A DNA stretch of 64,000 nt from Natronococcus sp. A-GB7 (GCF_029688865.1 NZ_JARUKV010000012.1:62001-126000); one strand, 5' to 3'; counted from the stretch's first letter, positions 9,409 through 19,014 are shown. Program-made: numbers and translations. The notes: generated from the sequence alone by a model not told the origin.

Positions 9409-10056
9409 CTACTCGAACCAGTTGCCGTCGTCATCATCGTCGTCGTCATCGTCATCGTCGTCATCATCGTCGTCGTCATCATCGTCATCGTCATCATCGT
9501 CATCGTCGGCATCGTCCTCATCATCGTCAGCATCGTCATCGTCGGCCGCATCATCGTCGGCATCGTCATCATCACCGAACACGTCGTCGTCAGCCGGGAC
9601 GTCGTCTGCACCGGCGTCGTCGTCAGCCGGGACGTCGTCTGCTCCGTCGTCATCAGCCGGGACGTCATCGCCTCCGGCATCGTCGGCCGCGTCATCGTCG
9701 GCTCCGTCGTCGTCAGCCGGGGTGTCGTCGCCTCCAGCATCGTCGGCACCGTCGTCAGCCGGGGCGTCGTCCGCATCGCCTTCACCGCCGTCCCCGTCGT
9801 CATCGCTTTCGTCTACGTCGTCACCGCCTTCGTCTTCGGTGTCAGCCTCGTCGCTCTCACCCTCGTCGCTCGGTTCGTCCGGTTCCGTTTCTCCCTCGAT
9901 TTCGTCGTCGTCCACTCCGGTGATCGCGTCGTCGATCCCCGATCCGCTCGCGGCAAGCGCGATTCCGGCGACGAGAAACCCGATCCCGGCAACGATCAGC
10001 AGGAGCTGGGCGCCGGTCGAGACCGACCGCGCGTTCTGTGGACCCGAGTGACTCAT
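9409..10056 (-). CDS. Single-helix membrane protein with poly-aspartate tail
   Basis: From the preferred ATG at 10056 (MSHSGPQN; an upstream in-frame start at 10098 exists) the protein has 215 residues. One hydrophobic helix spans about residues 15-38 (GAQLLLIVAGIGFLVAGIAL). Everything after it is Asp, Glu, Gly and Ala, with repeated PADD units and a final run of 27 Asp before GNWFE. The tail must be strongly anionic and probably disordered. Its side of the membrane is unclear; an outward tail could bind cations or water. I recognise no family. Codon use in the tail is nearly all GAC/GAT, so slippage-driven length variation is likely. Confidence 0.7.
   Translation of the reverse strand: MSHSGPQNARSVSTGAQLLLIVAGIGFLVAGIALAASGSGIDDAITGVDDDEIEGETEPDEPSDEGESDEADTEDEGGDDVDESDDDGDGGEGDADDAPADDGADDAGGDDTPADDDGADDDAADDAGGDDVPADDDGADDVPADDDAGADDVPADDDVFGDDDDADDDAADDDDADDDEDDADDDDDDDDDDDDDDDDDDDDDDDDDDDGNWFE
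9427..9507. repeat. Trinucleotide (GTC/ATC) tract encoding 27 Asp
   Basis: Twenty-seven consecutive plus-strand triplets are either GTC or ATC, the reverse complements of the Asp codons GAC and GAT. Mixed use of the two codons means it is not a pure microsatellite, which suggests selection at protein level as well as repeat expansion. Confidence 0.9.
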
Positions 10057-10158
10057 ACTACCGGTGTGCGCTGTGCCGTACGTTTTCTCTCCCGACACGT
10101 TCCTCGTGACCGACGAACTGGTGTCTCATAACGCCGTTGATCGCGACTGGCGTGGTTC

Positions 10159-10179
10159 GACCGGCCAATCCGGCCGGTC
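10159..10179. repeat. Perfect 8-bp inverted repeat upstream of the orc1/cdc6 gene
   Basis: GACCGGCC and GGCCGGTC flank the 5-base loop AATCC, in the 417-base non-coding gap between the poly-Asp gene and the Orc1/Cdc6 gene. It is flanked by two copies of AACGCCGTT. It could be an operator, a terminator-like hairpin or part of an origin. It does not match the haloarchaeal origin recognition boxes known to me, and I found none elsewhere in the gap. Confidence 0.5.
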
Positions 10180-10473
10180 AACGCCGTTCGCTCCGCGTCG
10201 TAGCCGTCGGCCTCGAGAGGAAGATCCGGTCGGCGCTCGCCCTGATCTCGTGTGTGCCACGACGAGATAGCTGGTCCCATTGGTGGCTACTTGCGGTGTA
10301 TGACGTTTCATTATACGGCCGTTAAACGAACCTCGATGTTTCGACCCAGCGTCAGCATCAAAAACGCGAGAGGAGGAAGTAAGCAGCCGAATACGCGTAT
10401 TCGCGACGGGACGTTCCGGACGCGGAGCCTGCCTCGCAAACAACTAAGTAACTACGACAGCGTGGTGAAAGTA

Positions 10474-11604
10474 ATGGCAGACGACCCCGAGGAGGGGATG
10501 TTGTCGTGGGACGAGTCCGTGTTCAGAGACGAGCACGTCTTCGAGATCGACTACGTTCCCGAGACGTTCAAACACCGCGACACGCAGACGCAGAACCTCA
10601 CGTACGCGCTGCGACCGGCGGTTCGCGGTTCCCGCCCGCTGAACGTCATGGTTCGGGGACCGCCCGGAACGGGAAAGACGACGGCGGTCCAGAAGCTGTT
10701 CGACGAGGTCGGAACACAGACCAGCGACGTACGAACGATCCGCGTCAACTGTCAGGTCAACTCGACGCGGTACTCGGTGTTCTCGCGGCTGTTCGAGGGG
10801 ACCTTCGACTACGAACCGCCGTCGTCTGGAATCTCGTTCAAGAAACTGTTCGGCCAGATTGCCGACAAACTCGTCGAGGACGACCGCGTGCTGGTCGTCG
10901 CGCTCGACGACGTCAACTACCTCTTTTACGAGAACGAGGCCTCTGACACGCTGTACTCGCTGCTTCGTGCTCACGAGGAGTACCCCGGTGCGAAGATTGG
11001 CGTCATCGTCGTCTCCTCCGATCCGACCCTCGAGGTCATCGACGAACTCGACTCGCGGGTTCAGAGCGTGTTTCGGCCCGAAGAGGTCTACTTCCCGGTG
11101 TACGACCAGCCCGAAATAGTCGACATCCTCGACGAGCGGGTCCGAAAGGGGTTTCGCGACGGCGTCATCTCGCGGAGTACCGTCGAGCACGTCGCCGATC
11201 GGACGGCCGAGAGCGGCGACCTCCGAGTCGGCATCGACCTCCTGCGCCGCGCGGGACTCAACGCCGAAATGCGTGGGAGCCGAACCGTCGAGATGGCCGA
11301 CGTCGAAGCGGCCTACGAGAAGTCGAAGTACATCAACCTCTCCCGGAGTCTCTCCGGGCTGTCGGACACCGAACGGGCGCTGCTCGAGGTCATCGCCACC
11401 AACGACGGCGGACAGGCCGGCGAGGTGTACGAGACCTTCCACGAGGAGACGGGACTGGGGTACACGAGGTACTCCGAAATCGTCAACAAGCTCGATCAGC
11501 TCGGGCTGATCGACGCCGACTACGCCGACATCGAGGGTCGGGGCCGATCGCGTTCGCTGTCGCTGTCCTACGACAAGGAGGCCGTCCTCGATCGCCTCGA
11601 GTGA
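10474..11604 (+). CDS. Orc1/Cdc6 family replication initiator AAA+ ATPase
   Basis: The ATG at 10474 (MADDPEEGML) is preferred; the open frame extends 74 codons upstream but looks non-coding. The 376-residue protein has Walker A GPPGTGKTT (62-70), Walker B VLVVALDDVN (139-148), AAA+ lid helices and a C-terminal winged helix (about 300-376) for DNA binding. Haloarchaea carry several paralogues, some next to origins and some dispersed. This one is shorter than many Orc1 proteins. No clear origin recognition box is visible beside it, so it may be a non-origin paralogue acting in trans or a regulator. Confidence 0.9.
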   Translation: MADDPEEGMLSWDESVFRDEHVFEIDYVPETFKHRDTQTQNLTYALRPAVRGSRPLNVMVRGPPGTGKTTAVQKLFDEVGTQTSDVRTIRVNCQVNSTRYSVFSRLFEGTFDYEPPSSGISFKKLFGQIADKLVEDDRVLVVALDDVNYLFYENEASDTLYSLLRAHEEYPGAKIGVIVVSSDPTLEVIDELDSRVQSVFRPEEVYFPVYDQPEIVDILDERVRKGFRDGVISRSTVEHVADRTAESGDLRVGIDLLRRAGLNAEMRGSRTVEMADVEAAYEKSKYINLSRSLSGLSDTERALLEVIATNDGGQAGEVYETFHEETGLGYTRYSEIVNKLDQLGLIDADYADIEGRGRSRSLSLSYDKEAVLDRLE

Positions 11605-11659
11605 GCTGTAACTCACGGCAAACGCAGTGTCGCCCGGGTTGTCCTTGAGCTATTGGACG

Positions 11660-11830
11660 ACGGCTGAGCGACGCCAGTTGATGACCAACGCACAGCCCTT
11701 CGAGGCGTTTGGCACCTCCGTCGACGCACAGCTTTCCGTGGAAATCCTCCTTGGAGTTCCCGAGAAACGCAAGCTCCCGTCATCGTCGACCGGTTTGAAC
11801 ACTACAGGTCGGGAGCTGTTCGGCAGGAGC
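11660..11830 (+). pseudogene. Possible fragment of a transposase C-terminal tail
   Basis: In the plus frame, residues reading FEAFGTSVDAQLSVE and then PEKRKLPSSSTG resemble, from memory, the variable tails after the last catalytic motif in some haloarchaeal IS proteins. There is no catalytic domain, zinc ribbon or terminal repeat nearby. This could equally be chance. A minus frame of 61 codons overlaps it and is no more convincing. Confidence 0.2.
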
Positions 11831-11872
11831 GACACTGGCCGACGTCGCGGATCGAGCCACGAGAGCGGCGGT

Positions 11873-12142
11873 TCAGGCCTGATCGATCCCTTCGCGGTAC
11901 TCCTCGGCGGTCTCGAGGGCGCTTTCGAGGTGTGCTTCCGTATCTCCCTCGGCGCGCTCGCTGAGCTGTCGCACTCCGTTCAGATGTTCGTCCATGAGCG
12001 CGTGGTCCGGTTCGTGGTCGCTGACCGTGTAATCCTCGAACGCATCGACGTGCTCGCGGATGTCCTCGCGGAGGCCGTCGTCGTCCGCCGTCTCGGCCGC
12101 CTTCTCGAGCTCGTCGCGAACCTGCGTCAGTTCCTGAGCCAT
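11873..12142 (-). CDS. Small acidic helical protein (haloarchaeal conserved family)
   Basis: The start MAQELTQVRDELEKA at 12142 is preferred over 12169. The 89-residue protein is strongly acidic and almost entirely alpha-helical with heptad-like spacing (QVRDELEKAAETADDDGLRE). It lacks a signal peptide or membrane helix. It resembles small conserved haloarchaeal proteins of unknown function (DUF7553-like, from memory). It stands alone between Orc1/Cdc6 and the DUF4397 gene, reading leftwards. Confidence 0.75.
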   Translation of the reverse strand: MAQELTQVRDELEKAAETADDDGLREDIREHVDAFEDYTVSDHEPDHALMDEHLNGVRQLSERAEGDTEAHLESALETAEEYREGIDQA

Positions 12143-12367
12143 ACCCGAACCCACGATGGTCCGACTCATAACGGTTGGCCAGACATCAGCCCCGGTATCA
12201 AGGGCGGGTCGTCGTCTCCCGATTCGGACGGGAGGCTACAGACTGTGTATACGTCAGCTTCTCTCCGTAGGGTGCCCGTACACGATCGTTGCCGACGATA
12301 ACCTCGAAAGTATCTCGAGTACTGACTAACGGCTTTTTGCCGTCCCGCTTCCCGGTCACGGTTGCAA

Positions 12368-13531
12368 ATGTCCGTATCACGACGCACGACGTTAAAAGCG
12401 ATAGCTGTAGCAGGTGGACTGGGTGCTACCAGCGGTACCGTCTTCGCGAAAGGCGAACACGAGGACGACGAGCGACCGGCCGACGACGCAGCCGACGAAC
12501 CGGCCGCCGTCTCCGCCGCGGTCCGCGTGGCTCACTTCTCTCCCGACGCGCCGAACGTCGATATCCTCGTCGACGACGAACAGGTGCTCGCGGACGTTCC
12601 CTACGGCGCCGTCTCGCCGTACCTGGAGCTCGAGCCCGGAACCTACACCGTCGCGATCACGGCGGCCGGCGATCCCGAGGCCGTCGTTTTCGAGGACGAG
12701 GTCGAGGTCGCCGAGGGGTTCGCCACGATCGCGGCGATCGGCGAACTCGAGGCCGAGACGTTCCGGCCGGAGATCCTGGTCGACGCCGAGCCCCTGCCGG
12801 AGGGCGCCGGGGCCGACGCGGCGTTCGTTCGCGTGGCACACTTCTCGCCCGACGCGCCCGCCGTCGACATCTACGCCGACGAAGAGCCGCTGGTCGAGGG
12901 TGTCGAGTTCGAGGACGTCTCGGAGTACCTCGCCGTTCCCGCCGGCGCGTACACGCTCTCCGTCCGTCCGGCAGGCGAGGACGAGGAGGTAGCGTCGTTC
13001 GACGTCGAACTCGAAGCCGAGTCGATCACGACGGGGTACGCGATCGGCTACCTCGAGCCACCCGAGGAGTTCGCCGACCGCGAGTTCACGGTCGAACTCG
13101 TCGTCGACGGACCGGCGGCTGATGCGGAGGAGGAAGCGCCGGAAGCCGACCACGAGGACGAGGACCCGAAGGACGAGGACGACGAGAAAGACGTCGACGA
13201 GAAGGACGAGAAAGACGCTGACGAAAAGGACGACGACAAAGACGTCGACGAGAAGGACGAGAAGGACGAGAAGGACGTTGACGAGAAAGACGTTGACGAG
13301 AAAGACGTTGACGAGAAAGACGTTGACGAGAAGGGTAAAGACAAGATCGGTGACGACGCGGCCAAGGAAAAGGAGCCGGCCGACGGCAAGAACGGCGTCG
13401 ACGAGAAGGAGGCCGCAAACGGAAAAGACGCGGCCGACGGTAAGCACGCGGGCAACGGCAAGGACAAGGGTCCAACCGACGGCAAGGATGCGGCTAACGG
13501 AAAGAAGGCGGCGCCGGACCACCAGTGCTAG
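12368..13531 (+). CDS. Tat-exported DUF4397 protein with Asp/Lys repeat tail
   Basis: From the ATG at 12368 (a TTG two codons earlier is possible) the protein has 387 residues. The N-terminus SRRTTLKAIAVAGGLGAT is a twin-arginine export signal. Two DUF4397 beta-sandwich repeats follow, each opening with VRVAHFSPDAP (about residues 54 and 158). From about residue 255 the protein becomes low-complexity: DEKD and DEKDVDEK units, then KDAADGK and NGKD units, ending PDHQC. The tail is charged and balanced between Asp and Lys, unlike most haloarchaeal tails. It is probably at the cell surface. The function of DUF4397 is unknown; adhesion or cell-wall binding is a guess. Confidence 0.88.
   Translation: MSVSRRTTLKAIAVAGGLGATSGTVFAKGEHEDDERPADDAADEPAAVSAAVRVAHFSPDAPNVDILVDDEQVLADVPYGAVSPYLELEPGTYTVAITAAGDPEAVVFEDEVEVAEGFATIAAIGELEAETFRPEILVDAEPLPEGAGADAAFVRVAHFSPDAPAVDIYADEEPLVEGVEFEDVSEYLAVPAGAYTLSVRPAGEDEEVASFDVELEAESITTGYAIGYLEPPEEFADREFTVELVVDGPAADAEEEAPEADHEDEDPKDEDDEKDVDEKDEKDADEKDDDKDVDEKDEKDEKDVDEKDVDEKDVDEKDVDEKGKDKIGDDAAKEKEPADGKNGVDEKEAANGKDAADGKHAGNGKDKGPTDGKDAANGKKAAPDHQC
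13274..13333 (+). repeat. Four tandem 15-bp repeats in the DUF4397 gene
   Basis: The unit GACGTTGACGAGAAA occurs four times head to tail (the last ends AAG), encoding DVDEK repeats. The codons are identical between units, which points to recent expansion by slippage or unequal recombination rather than selection at each codon. Confidence 0.9.
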
Positions 13532-13611
13532 CTGACCGGTAGAAGAAGGGGCCGACCGCCGGTTCCGAGTCGAGCGATCCGACCCGTTCCGTTCTTTTCG
13601 ACTCAGTCCTC

Positions 13612-14829
13612 TCAGCCGTAGGCGACGACGTGACTGTGTCCGGTTCCGACGAACAGTTCGCCGTCGACCGGCGCGAGCGCCGCTGCGCTGGCGACCTGGA
13701 CGCTGTCTCCCTGGAGATCACGCTCCCATCGGCGCTCGCCGCCCGTCGGATCGATCGCGACGAGATCGGCGTCGTCGGCGTCACCGCCGACGAGAAGCGT
13801 CTCTCCCGCGGCGGCCAGGGTCGGTCGCTCCCACTCGGTCTCGAGCTCCCAATGGATCGTCCCCTCGCGGTCGACCGCCGCCAGTGTGCTTGGTTCGGCG
13901 GGAGCGTCGTCCCGGTCGCCACGTCCGACGTGAAAGATCGCCCGGTCGTCGACGATCACCGGCGAGGTGACGCGGGCGTCCGAGAACTCGCGTTCCCACT
14001 CGAGCTCGCCGTCGTCGATCCGATGGGCCTGCAGTCGCGCGAAGTCGTCGTCGAACGACCAGAAGCGAGCACCAGTGAGGACTCGATCCTCCCAGACGAC
14101 GGGGAACGTTCCGTACCCCCCGCCCGACGCTTCCCAGCGTGGCTCCGGCTCCCTGTCGTCGAATCGCACCGATTCAGTGGGGGACTCGTACGCGGTGAGT
14201 CCCGCGTTCCCCCGCAGCAGTCGTCCGTCCTCGATCGCGCTCGCGCCGTACCCCGAGAGGTGCCAGCGTTCGTCGCCGTCCTCGGCGTCGTAGGCGGTGA
14301 GGCGACTTTCGTCTCCGCGATACAGCGTCTCGCCGTCGAAGAGGAGCCAGACTCCGTGGATCGTCGACCCGCTCGCTCCGGCGGTCTCCCAGGTCCGCTC
14401 GCCGGTTTCGCGATCGTAGGCGGCGACGTGCCCGTCGTCTGCCGTTGTGTACACCGTTTCGTCGCCGAGCGCGAGCGCGGCGACGTCGGCGTCCTCGTCC
14501 TCCCACCGAACGCCCCCGTCGTCCCGTTCGAGCGCGACGAGGCTCCGGCTCGTCTCCGCCTCGCTGCCCGCGACGACGACGTCCTCGCCGACGACGAGTC
14601 CGTCGACGTCCCGACCCGGCGAATCGAGTTCCACTCGCCAGCGCTCCTCGGGTTCGTTGGGGACGGTCGCGTCGGCGTTGTGACCCGTGTTCTGCGGGTC
14701 GTACCGCGAGAGCCGCCAGCTGTCCGAATCGGTCTCGAGGTCCGCAAAGGAGTGTGTCGAGAGACAGCCCGCGACGGCGGCCAGTCCGGCCGAAGCCCCC
14801 GTCGCGAGCACGGCGCGTCTGGATAGCAT
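13612..14829 (-). CDS. PQQ-like beta-propeller lipoprotein
   Basis: The frame is open far upstream, but the ATG at 14829 ([13 protein letters not shown]) fits a Tat signal plus lipobox (LAAVAGC) for a membrane-anchored lipoprotein of 405 residues. The rest is a beta-propeller with recurrent PQQ-type blades such as [35 protein letters not shown] (several shorter variants follow). Such proteins act as scaffolds, as with BamB, or as quinoprotein-like domains; no PQQ-binding catalytic set is evident. The gene converges with the DUF4397 gene and diverges from uvrB, so it is probably transcribed alone. Confidence 0.87.
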   Translation of the reverse strand: MLSRRAVLATGASAGLAAVAGCLSTHSFADLETDSDSWRLSRYDPQNTGHNADATVPNEPEERWRVELDSPGRDVDGLVVGEDVVVAGSEAETSRSLVALERDDGGVRWEDEDADVAALALGDETVYTTADDGHVAAYDRETGERTWETAGASGSTIHGVWLLFDGETLYRGDESRLTAYDAEDGDERWHLSGYGASAIEDGRLLRGNAGLTAYESPTESVRFDDREPEPRWEASGGGYGTFPVVWEDRVLTGARFWSFDDDFARLQAHRIDDGELEWEREFSDARVTSPVIVDDRAIFHVGRGDRDDAPAEPSTLAAVDREGTIHWELETEWERPTLAAAGETLLVGGDADDADLVAIDPTGGERRWERDLQGDSVQVASAAALAPVDGELFVGTGHSHVVAYG

Positions 14830-14946
14830 ATCACCGCCTCTACACGTTATCGGTATAGCCTTTCGGGTCCCCCCGGATCGCTCGAGGCTCGCGGGCGCCC
14901 GCGCGCTGCATGCGAGCGCGTCAAGTGTCTCGAGTCCCTGATCCAG

Positions 14947-17004
14947 ATGATGAGTGACTCTCGAGGTCCCCTCCAGCCGGACCGTCCCGAGGCCGCCCAG
15001 CCGTTCGAGGTGGACGCGCCGTTCGACCCTGCGGGCGACCAGCCCGAGGCGATCCAGGAGCTCGCCGAGGGGTTCCGGACGGGCGCGGACAAGCAGACCC
15101 TGCTGGGCGTGACGGGATCGGGCAAGACCAACACCGTCTCGTGGACGATCGAGGAGATCCAGAAGCCGACCCTCGTGATCGCCCACAACAAGACGCTCGC
15201 GGCGCAGCTCTACGAGGAGTTCCGGAGCCTCTTTCCGAACAACGCCGTCGAGTACTTCGTCTCTTACTACGACTACTACCAGCCCGAGGCCTACGTCGAG
15301 CAGACCGACACGTACATCGACAAGGACGCCTCGATCAACGACGAAATCGACCGCCTGCGCCACTCGGCGACGCGCTCGTTGCTGACGCGCGAGGACGTCA
15401 TCGTCGTCGCTTCCGTCTCTGCTATCTACGGCCTCGGTGACCCGCGCAACTACATCGACATGTCGATGCGACTCGAGGTCGGCGAGGAGACCGGCCGCGA
15501 CGAGCTGCTGGCGCGGCTCGTCGACCTGAACTACGAGCGCAACGACGTCGACTTCACGCAGGGGACGTTTCGAGTGCGGGGCGACACGATCGAGATCTAC
15601 CCGATGTACGGTCGCTACGCCGTTCGCGTGGAGCTGTGGGGCGACGAGATCGACCGCATGGTGAAGGTCGACCCCCTCGAGGGCGAGACCCAGGGTGAAC
15701 AGCAGGCCGTCCTCGTCCACCCGGCAGAACACTACTCCATCCCGGAGACGAAACTCGAGCGGGCGATGGACGAGATCCGCGACGACCTCGACAGCCGGAT
15801 CTCGTACTTCGAGCGACAGGGCGACATGCTCGCCGCCCAGCGCATCGAGGAGCGAACGACGTTCGACCTCGAGATGATGCAGGAGACGGGCTACTGTTCG
15901 GGCATCGAGAACTACTCGCTCTATCTCTCGGATCGCGAGTCCGGTGAGGCCCCCTACACCTTACTCGACTACTTCCCCGACGACTTCCTGACGGTGGTCG
16001 ACGAGTCCCACGTAACCCTCCCCCAGGTCCGGGGCCAGTACGCCGGCGACAAGTCCCGGAAGGACTCGCTGGTCGAGAACGGCTTCCGGCTGCCGACGGC
16101 GTACGACAACCGCCCGCTCACGTTCGAGGAGTTCGATGAGAAGACCGACCAGACCCTCTACGTGAGCGCGACGCCGGGCGACTACGAGCGCGAGCACTCC
16201 GATCGGATCGTCGAACAGATCGTTCGGCCGACCCACCTCGTCGACCCGGAGATCGAGGTCTCACCCGCCAGCGGCCAGGTCGACGACCTGATGGACCGTA
16301 TCGACGAGCGCATCGAACGCGACGAGCGCACCCTCGTGACGACGCTCACGAAGCGGATGGCCGAGGACCTCACGGAGTACCTCGAGGAATCGGGCGTCGA
16401 CGTCGCCTACATGCACGACGAGACCGACACCTTGGAGCGCCACGAGATCATTCGCTCCCTTCGGCTGGGGGAGATCGACGTGCTCGTCGGGATCAACCTC
16501 CTGCGGGAGGGACTGGACATCCCCGAGGTCTCGCTCGTGGGCATCCTCGACGCCGACCAGGAGGGGTTCCTGCGCTCGGAGACGACGCTCGTCCAGACGA
16601 TGGGCCGGGCCGCCCGAAACGTCAACGGCGAGGTCGTCCTCTACGCCGACGACCCGTCGAACGCAATGGAGTCGGCGATCGAGGAGACCCGACGGCGTCG
16701 CGAGATCCAACAGGAGTACAACGAGAAACACGGTCTCGAGCCGACGACGATCGACAAGGCGGTCGGCGAGACGAACCTGCCCGGGAGCAAGACGGACACG
16801 ACCGAGGTGTCGGGTCGCGAACTCGAGGACGACGACGAGGCCGCCCGCTACATCGCGGAGCTCGAGGATCGGATGGAAGAGGCGGCAGGAAACCTCGAGT
16901 TCGAACTCGCGGCCGACATCCGAGATCGAATCCGTGAGGTACGCGAGGAGTTCGCCCTCGAGACCGACGACGAGGGAATCGCGCCGCCGGCCGAGGAGTT
17001 CTGA
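14947..17004 (+). CDS. uvrB: Excinuclease ABC subunit B
   Basis: A 685-residue DEAD-like ATPase of nucleotide excision repair that receives damage from UvrA and recruits UvrC for incision. Walker A is GVTGSGKT (about residue 55). The beta-hairpin region [20 protein letters not shown] holds the conserved tyrosines. DESHVTLPQ is the helicase DExH-like motif and [17 protein letters not shown] is motif VI. The C-terminal UVR domain ([20 protein letters not shown] region) binds UvrC. Two ATG codons in tandem (14947 and 14950) can start it. UvrC is encoded 3 kb away on the other strand; uvrA is not in the window. Confidence 0.97.
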   Translation: MMSDSRGPLQPDRPEAAQPFEVDAPFDPAGDQPEAIQELAEGFRTGADKQTLLGVTGSGKTNTVSWTIEEIQKPTLVIAHNKTLAAQLYEEFRSLFPNNAVEYFVSYYDYYQPEAYVEQTDTYIDKDASINDEIDRLRHSATRSLLTREDVIVVASVSAIYGLGDPRNYIDMSMRLEVGEETGRDELLARLVDLNYERNDVDFTQGTFRVRGDTIEIYPMYGRYAVRVELWGDEIDRMVKVDPLEGETQGEQQAVLVHPAEHYSIPETKLERAMDEIRDDLDSRISYFERQGDMLAAQRIEERTTFDLEMMQETGYCSGIENYSLYLSDRESGEAPYTLLDYFPDDFLTVVDESHVTLPQVRGQYAGDKSRKDSLVENGFRLPTAYDNRPLTFEEFDEKTDQTLYVSATPGDYEREHSDRIVEQIVRPTHLVDPEIEVSPASGQVDDLMDRIDERIERDERTLVTTLTKRMAEDLTEYLEESGVDVAYMHDETDTLERHEIIRSLRLGEIDVLVGINLLREGLDIPEVSLVGILDADQEGFLRSETTLVQTMGRAARNVNGEVVLYADDPSNAMESAIEETRRRREIQQEYNEKHGLEPTTIDKAVGETNLPGSKTDTTEVSGRELEDDDEAARYIAELEDRMEEAAGNLEFELAADIRDRIREVREEFALETDDEGIAPPAEEF

Positions 17005-17065
17005 ACGCGACCGGTGTTGCGGACCGGAACGGGCTCACAGCGAGCCCGCGTGGCAGCCCGCGGCT

Positions 17066-18442
17066 TCAATCGTGGGTGCCCGACTCGCGATCGGCGTGCT
17101 CGGCGCGTTCGGGGTGGGCGTCGTGTTCGCCGTGATCGCCCCGAAGGTGTTCGATCGCGTGGAGTTCGACGACCGGGACGACCTTCGCGACGCCCAGGAA
17201 GAAGAGAACGACCATCCCGATCGTTCCCGTGATCGAGGCGAACTCGATCAGACTGGGGAAGTACGTTCCCGGGGTCGCTCCGTAGATCTCGAAGCTGGGG
17301 TGGAAAAAGCCCTCGACGACGAACAGCACCTTCTCGATCAGCGTCGCGAACAGCACGAGCAGGGCCGCGGCGATGGCTCGTCCCTTGGAGAACAGCGCAG
17401 GCCGGATCGACTGCGCGAAGATGTACGCGAGGACGGCGAAGACCAGCCCCATCGACAGGAGGTAGATCGGGTGGGCCAGCCTCGCGGTCGCCGCGACGTC
17501 CAAGTCGATCGGCGGCTTGAACAGTCCGGTGACGTTCTGCTGGAGCTGCAGCCAGAGAAAGAGCAGACAGAAGAAGCCGAGCCACAGCAGGAGTCCGCGG
17601 AAGACGTCGTCGGTAATGATGTGGTCCCAGTCGTAGGCCCGGCGGAACGCAAAGGAGAGCAGAATCACGCCGCTGATCGCCGACGTCAGCGCGATAGTGA
17701 GAAACTGCGGCCCCTGCACGCTGCCGAACCAGACCGGGTACGTCGGCAACACTGCGAACAGCCACGGGATCACGCCCCCGTGGAGCAACAGCGGCGCCAT
17801 GATGATGATCGCGAGCGCGAGCCACCAGACCATTCGCTGGACGATCTCGTCCTCCCGTTCGCTGTAGCCGATCGTCAACCCCTTGTAGACCGGTTCGAAG
17901 TGGTTCGGTAGCTGATCGCGAAGCCGGGTGACGTCGTATCTGAGCGTGAGTCCGAGATACGTCGCCGTCAGCACGAAGTACGCCGTGATGACGGTCACGT
18001 CCCACACCAGCGGCGACGCGTGGACGGTGATGTGGTAGTGACCGAGCACGCTCGTCACCATTCGGTCGGGACGACCCATGTGGACGAGAATAAAGAAGCC
18101 CGCTGCGGAGAGCCCCGCAATCGTCAGGAGCTCGGCCAGCCGAGCGACCGGCATGTACCGGTCCATCCCCAGCAGTCGAACGGCCGCCGAGAGGATGATC
18201 CCGCCGTGAGCGATGCCGACCCACCAGATGAAGGCGCCGATGTAGACGCCCCAGGTGACCCCGCCTCCCGTTCCCCAGTCCGAAAGCCCGGTAACGATCA
18301 GTCCCTCGGCGAGCTGGTAGCCCCAGCCGATCAGAAAGGCGAGCAGCGCCAGACCGGCGACGCCGAACAGGAGGAAGTACGTCGTCGTCGTGTTCTTGAT
18401 CGGGCGAAGGATGTCCGCTTCGGTGGGCGCTTTCGTGCTCAT
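17066..18442 (-). CDS. NrfD/PsrC family integral membrane subunit
   Basis: A 458-residue protein with about ten transmembrane helices, matching the NrfD/PsrC family of quinone-interacting membrane anchors of molybdopterin oxidoreductases. Visible landmarks are WGVYIGAFIWWVGIAHGG near the N-terminus and RLAHPIYLLSMGLVFAVL late. The C-terminus is His- and Asp-rich (LRGDHGEHDAHPERAEHAD). NrfD genes usually adjoin genes for a 4Fe-4S subunit and a catalytic subunit; neither is here. It converges on uvrB and lies upstream of a GNAT gene, so it appears orphaned. It may pair with subunits encoded elsewhere. Confidence 0.9.
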   Translation of the reverse strand: MSTKAPTEADILRPIKNTTTTYFLLFGVAGLALLAFLIGWGYQLAEGLIVTGLSDWGTGGGVTWGVYIGAFIWWVGIAHGGIILSAAVRLLGMDRYMPVARLAELLTIAGLSAAGFFILVHMGRPDRMVTSVLGHYHITVHASPLVWDVTVITAYFVLTATYLGLTLRYDVTRLRDQLPNHFEPVYKGLTIGYSEREDEIVQRMVWWLALAIIIMAPLLLHGGVIPWLFAVLPTYPVWFGSVQGPQFLTIALTSAISGVILLSFAFRRAYDWDHIITDDVFRGLLLWLGFFCLLFLWLQLQQNVTGLFKPPIDLDVAATARLAHPIYLLSMGLVFAVLAYIFAQSIRPALFSKGRAIAAALLVLFATLIEKVLFVVEGFFHPSFEIYGATPGTYFPSLIEFASITGTIGMVVLFFLGVAKVVPVVELHAIEHLRGDHGEHDAHPERAEHADRESGTHD

Positions 18443-18531
18443 TGTGCGAACTCTTCACACCCCCACGCCGACCGGCTACTTCCATCCGTCCGGTGAGAAT
18501 GCAAGCCCCCTTTTAAGCGAATCAGGCGGCG

Positions 18532-19014
18532 CTACAGCTCGAGCGTGTACACCACCTCCTGACGCATCTCACCACCGATCTCGACCTCGCCCTCGCCGGT
18601 CCGCTCGAAGCCGAGCTCCTCGTAGAACGCCCGACCCCCCTCGTTCGAGGCGAGATCGATCGCTCGCATCCGGCTCATGTTGAAGTCCTCCAGATCCTCG
18701 CGGAGTCGGTCGTGGAGCGCCGTTCCGACTCCCTCGCGCTGGTGGTCAGGGTGGACGTACATCCGCAGGACGTCGCCCTCCTCGCCCTGCACGACGCCAT
18801 GAGCGAACCCGGCGATCTCGCCGTCGGCCTCAGCGACGAGCACCGCTGTTCCGGGCTCCGAGAGCGCTCGTTCGAGCTCCTCGTCGCCGTACCAGTCGTC
18901 GATCGTCTCGTCGATAACGTCGCTCGAGAGCTCGTCGTAGGTGTCGTGCCAGGTCTCGCGGGCGAGTTCGCGAAGCGATTCGCGGTCGTCGGCCGTCGCC
19001 GGTCTGATATCCAT
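18532..19014 (-). CDS. GNAT family N-acetyltransferase
   Basis: The ATG at 19014 (MDIRPATADDRESL) is the standard family start; the frame is open upstream but not protein-like. The 160-residue enzyme has the acetyl-CoA binding motif A in VLRMYVHPDHQREGVGTALHDRL and motif B in DLASNEGGRAFYEELGFERTG. It transfers an acetyl group to an amine, but the acceptor (protein N-terminus, small molecule or antibiotic-like compound) cannot be deduced. It reads leftwards and lies upstream of the NrfD gene with a gap of about 90 bases, so cotranscription is possible. Confidence 0.9.
   Translation of the reverse strand: MDIRPATADDRESLRELARETWHDTYDELSSDVIDETIDDWYGDEELERALSEPGTAVLVAEADGEIAGFAHGVVQGEEGDVLRMYVHPDHQREGVGTALHDRLREDLEDFNMSRMRAIDLASNEGGRAFYEELGFERTGEGEVEIGGEMRQEVVYTLEL

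Noticed and set aside
14830-15732. 300-residue N-terminal extension of the PQQ-propeller lipoprotein
   Set aside because: It is antisense to uvrB, and a clear Tat/lipobox signal begins at 14829.
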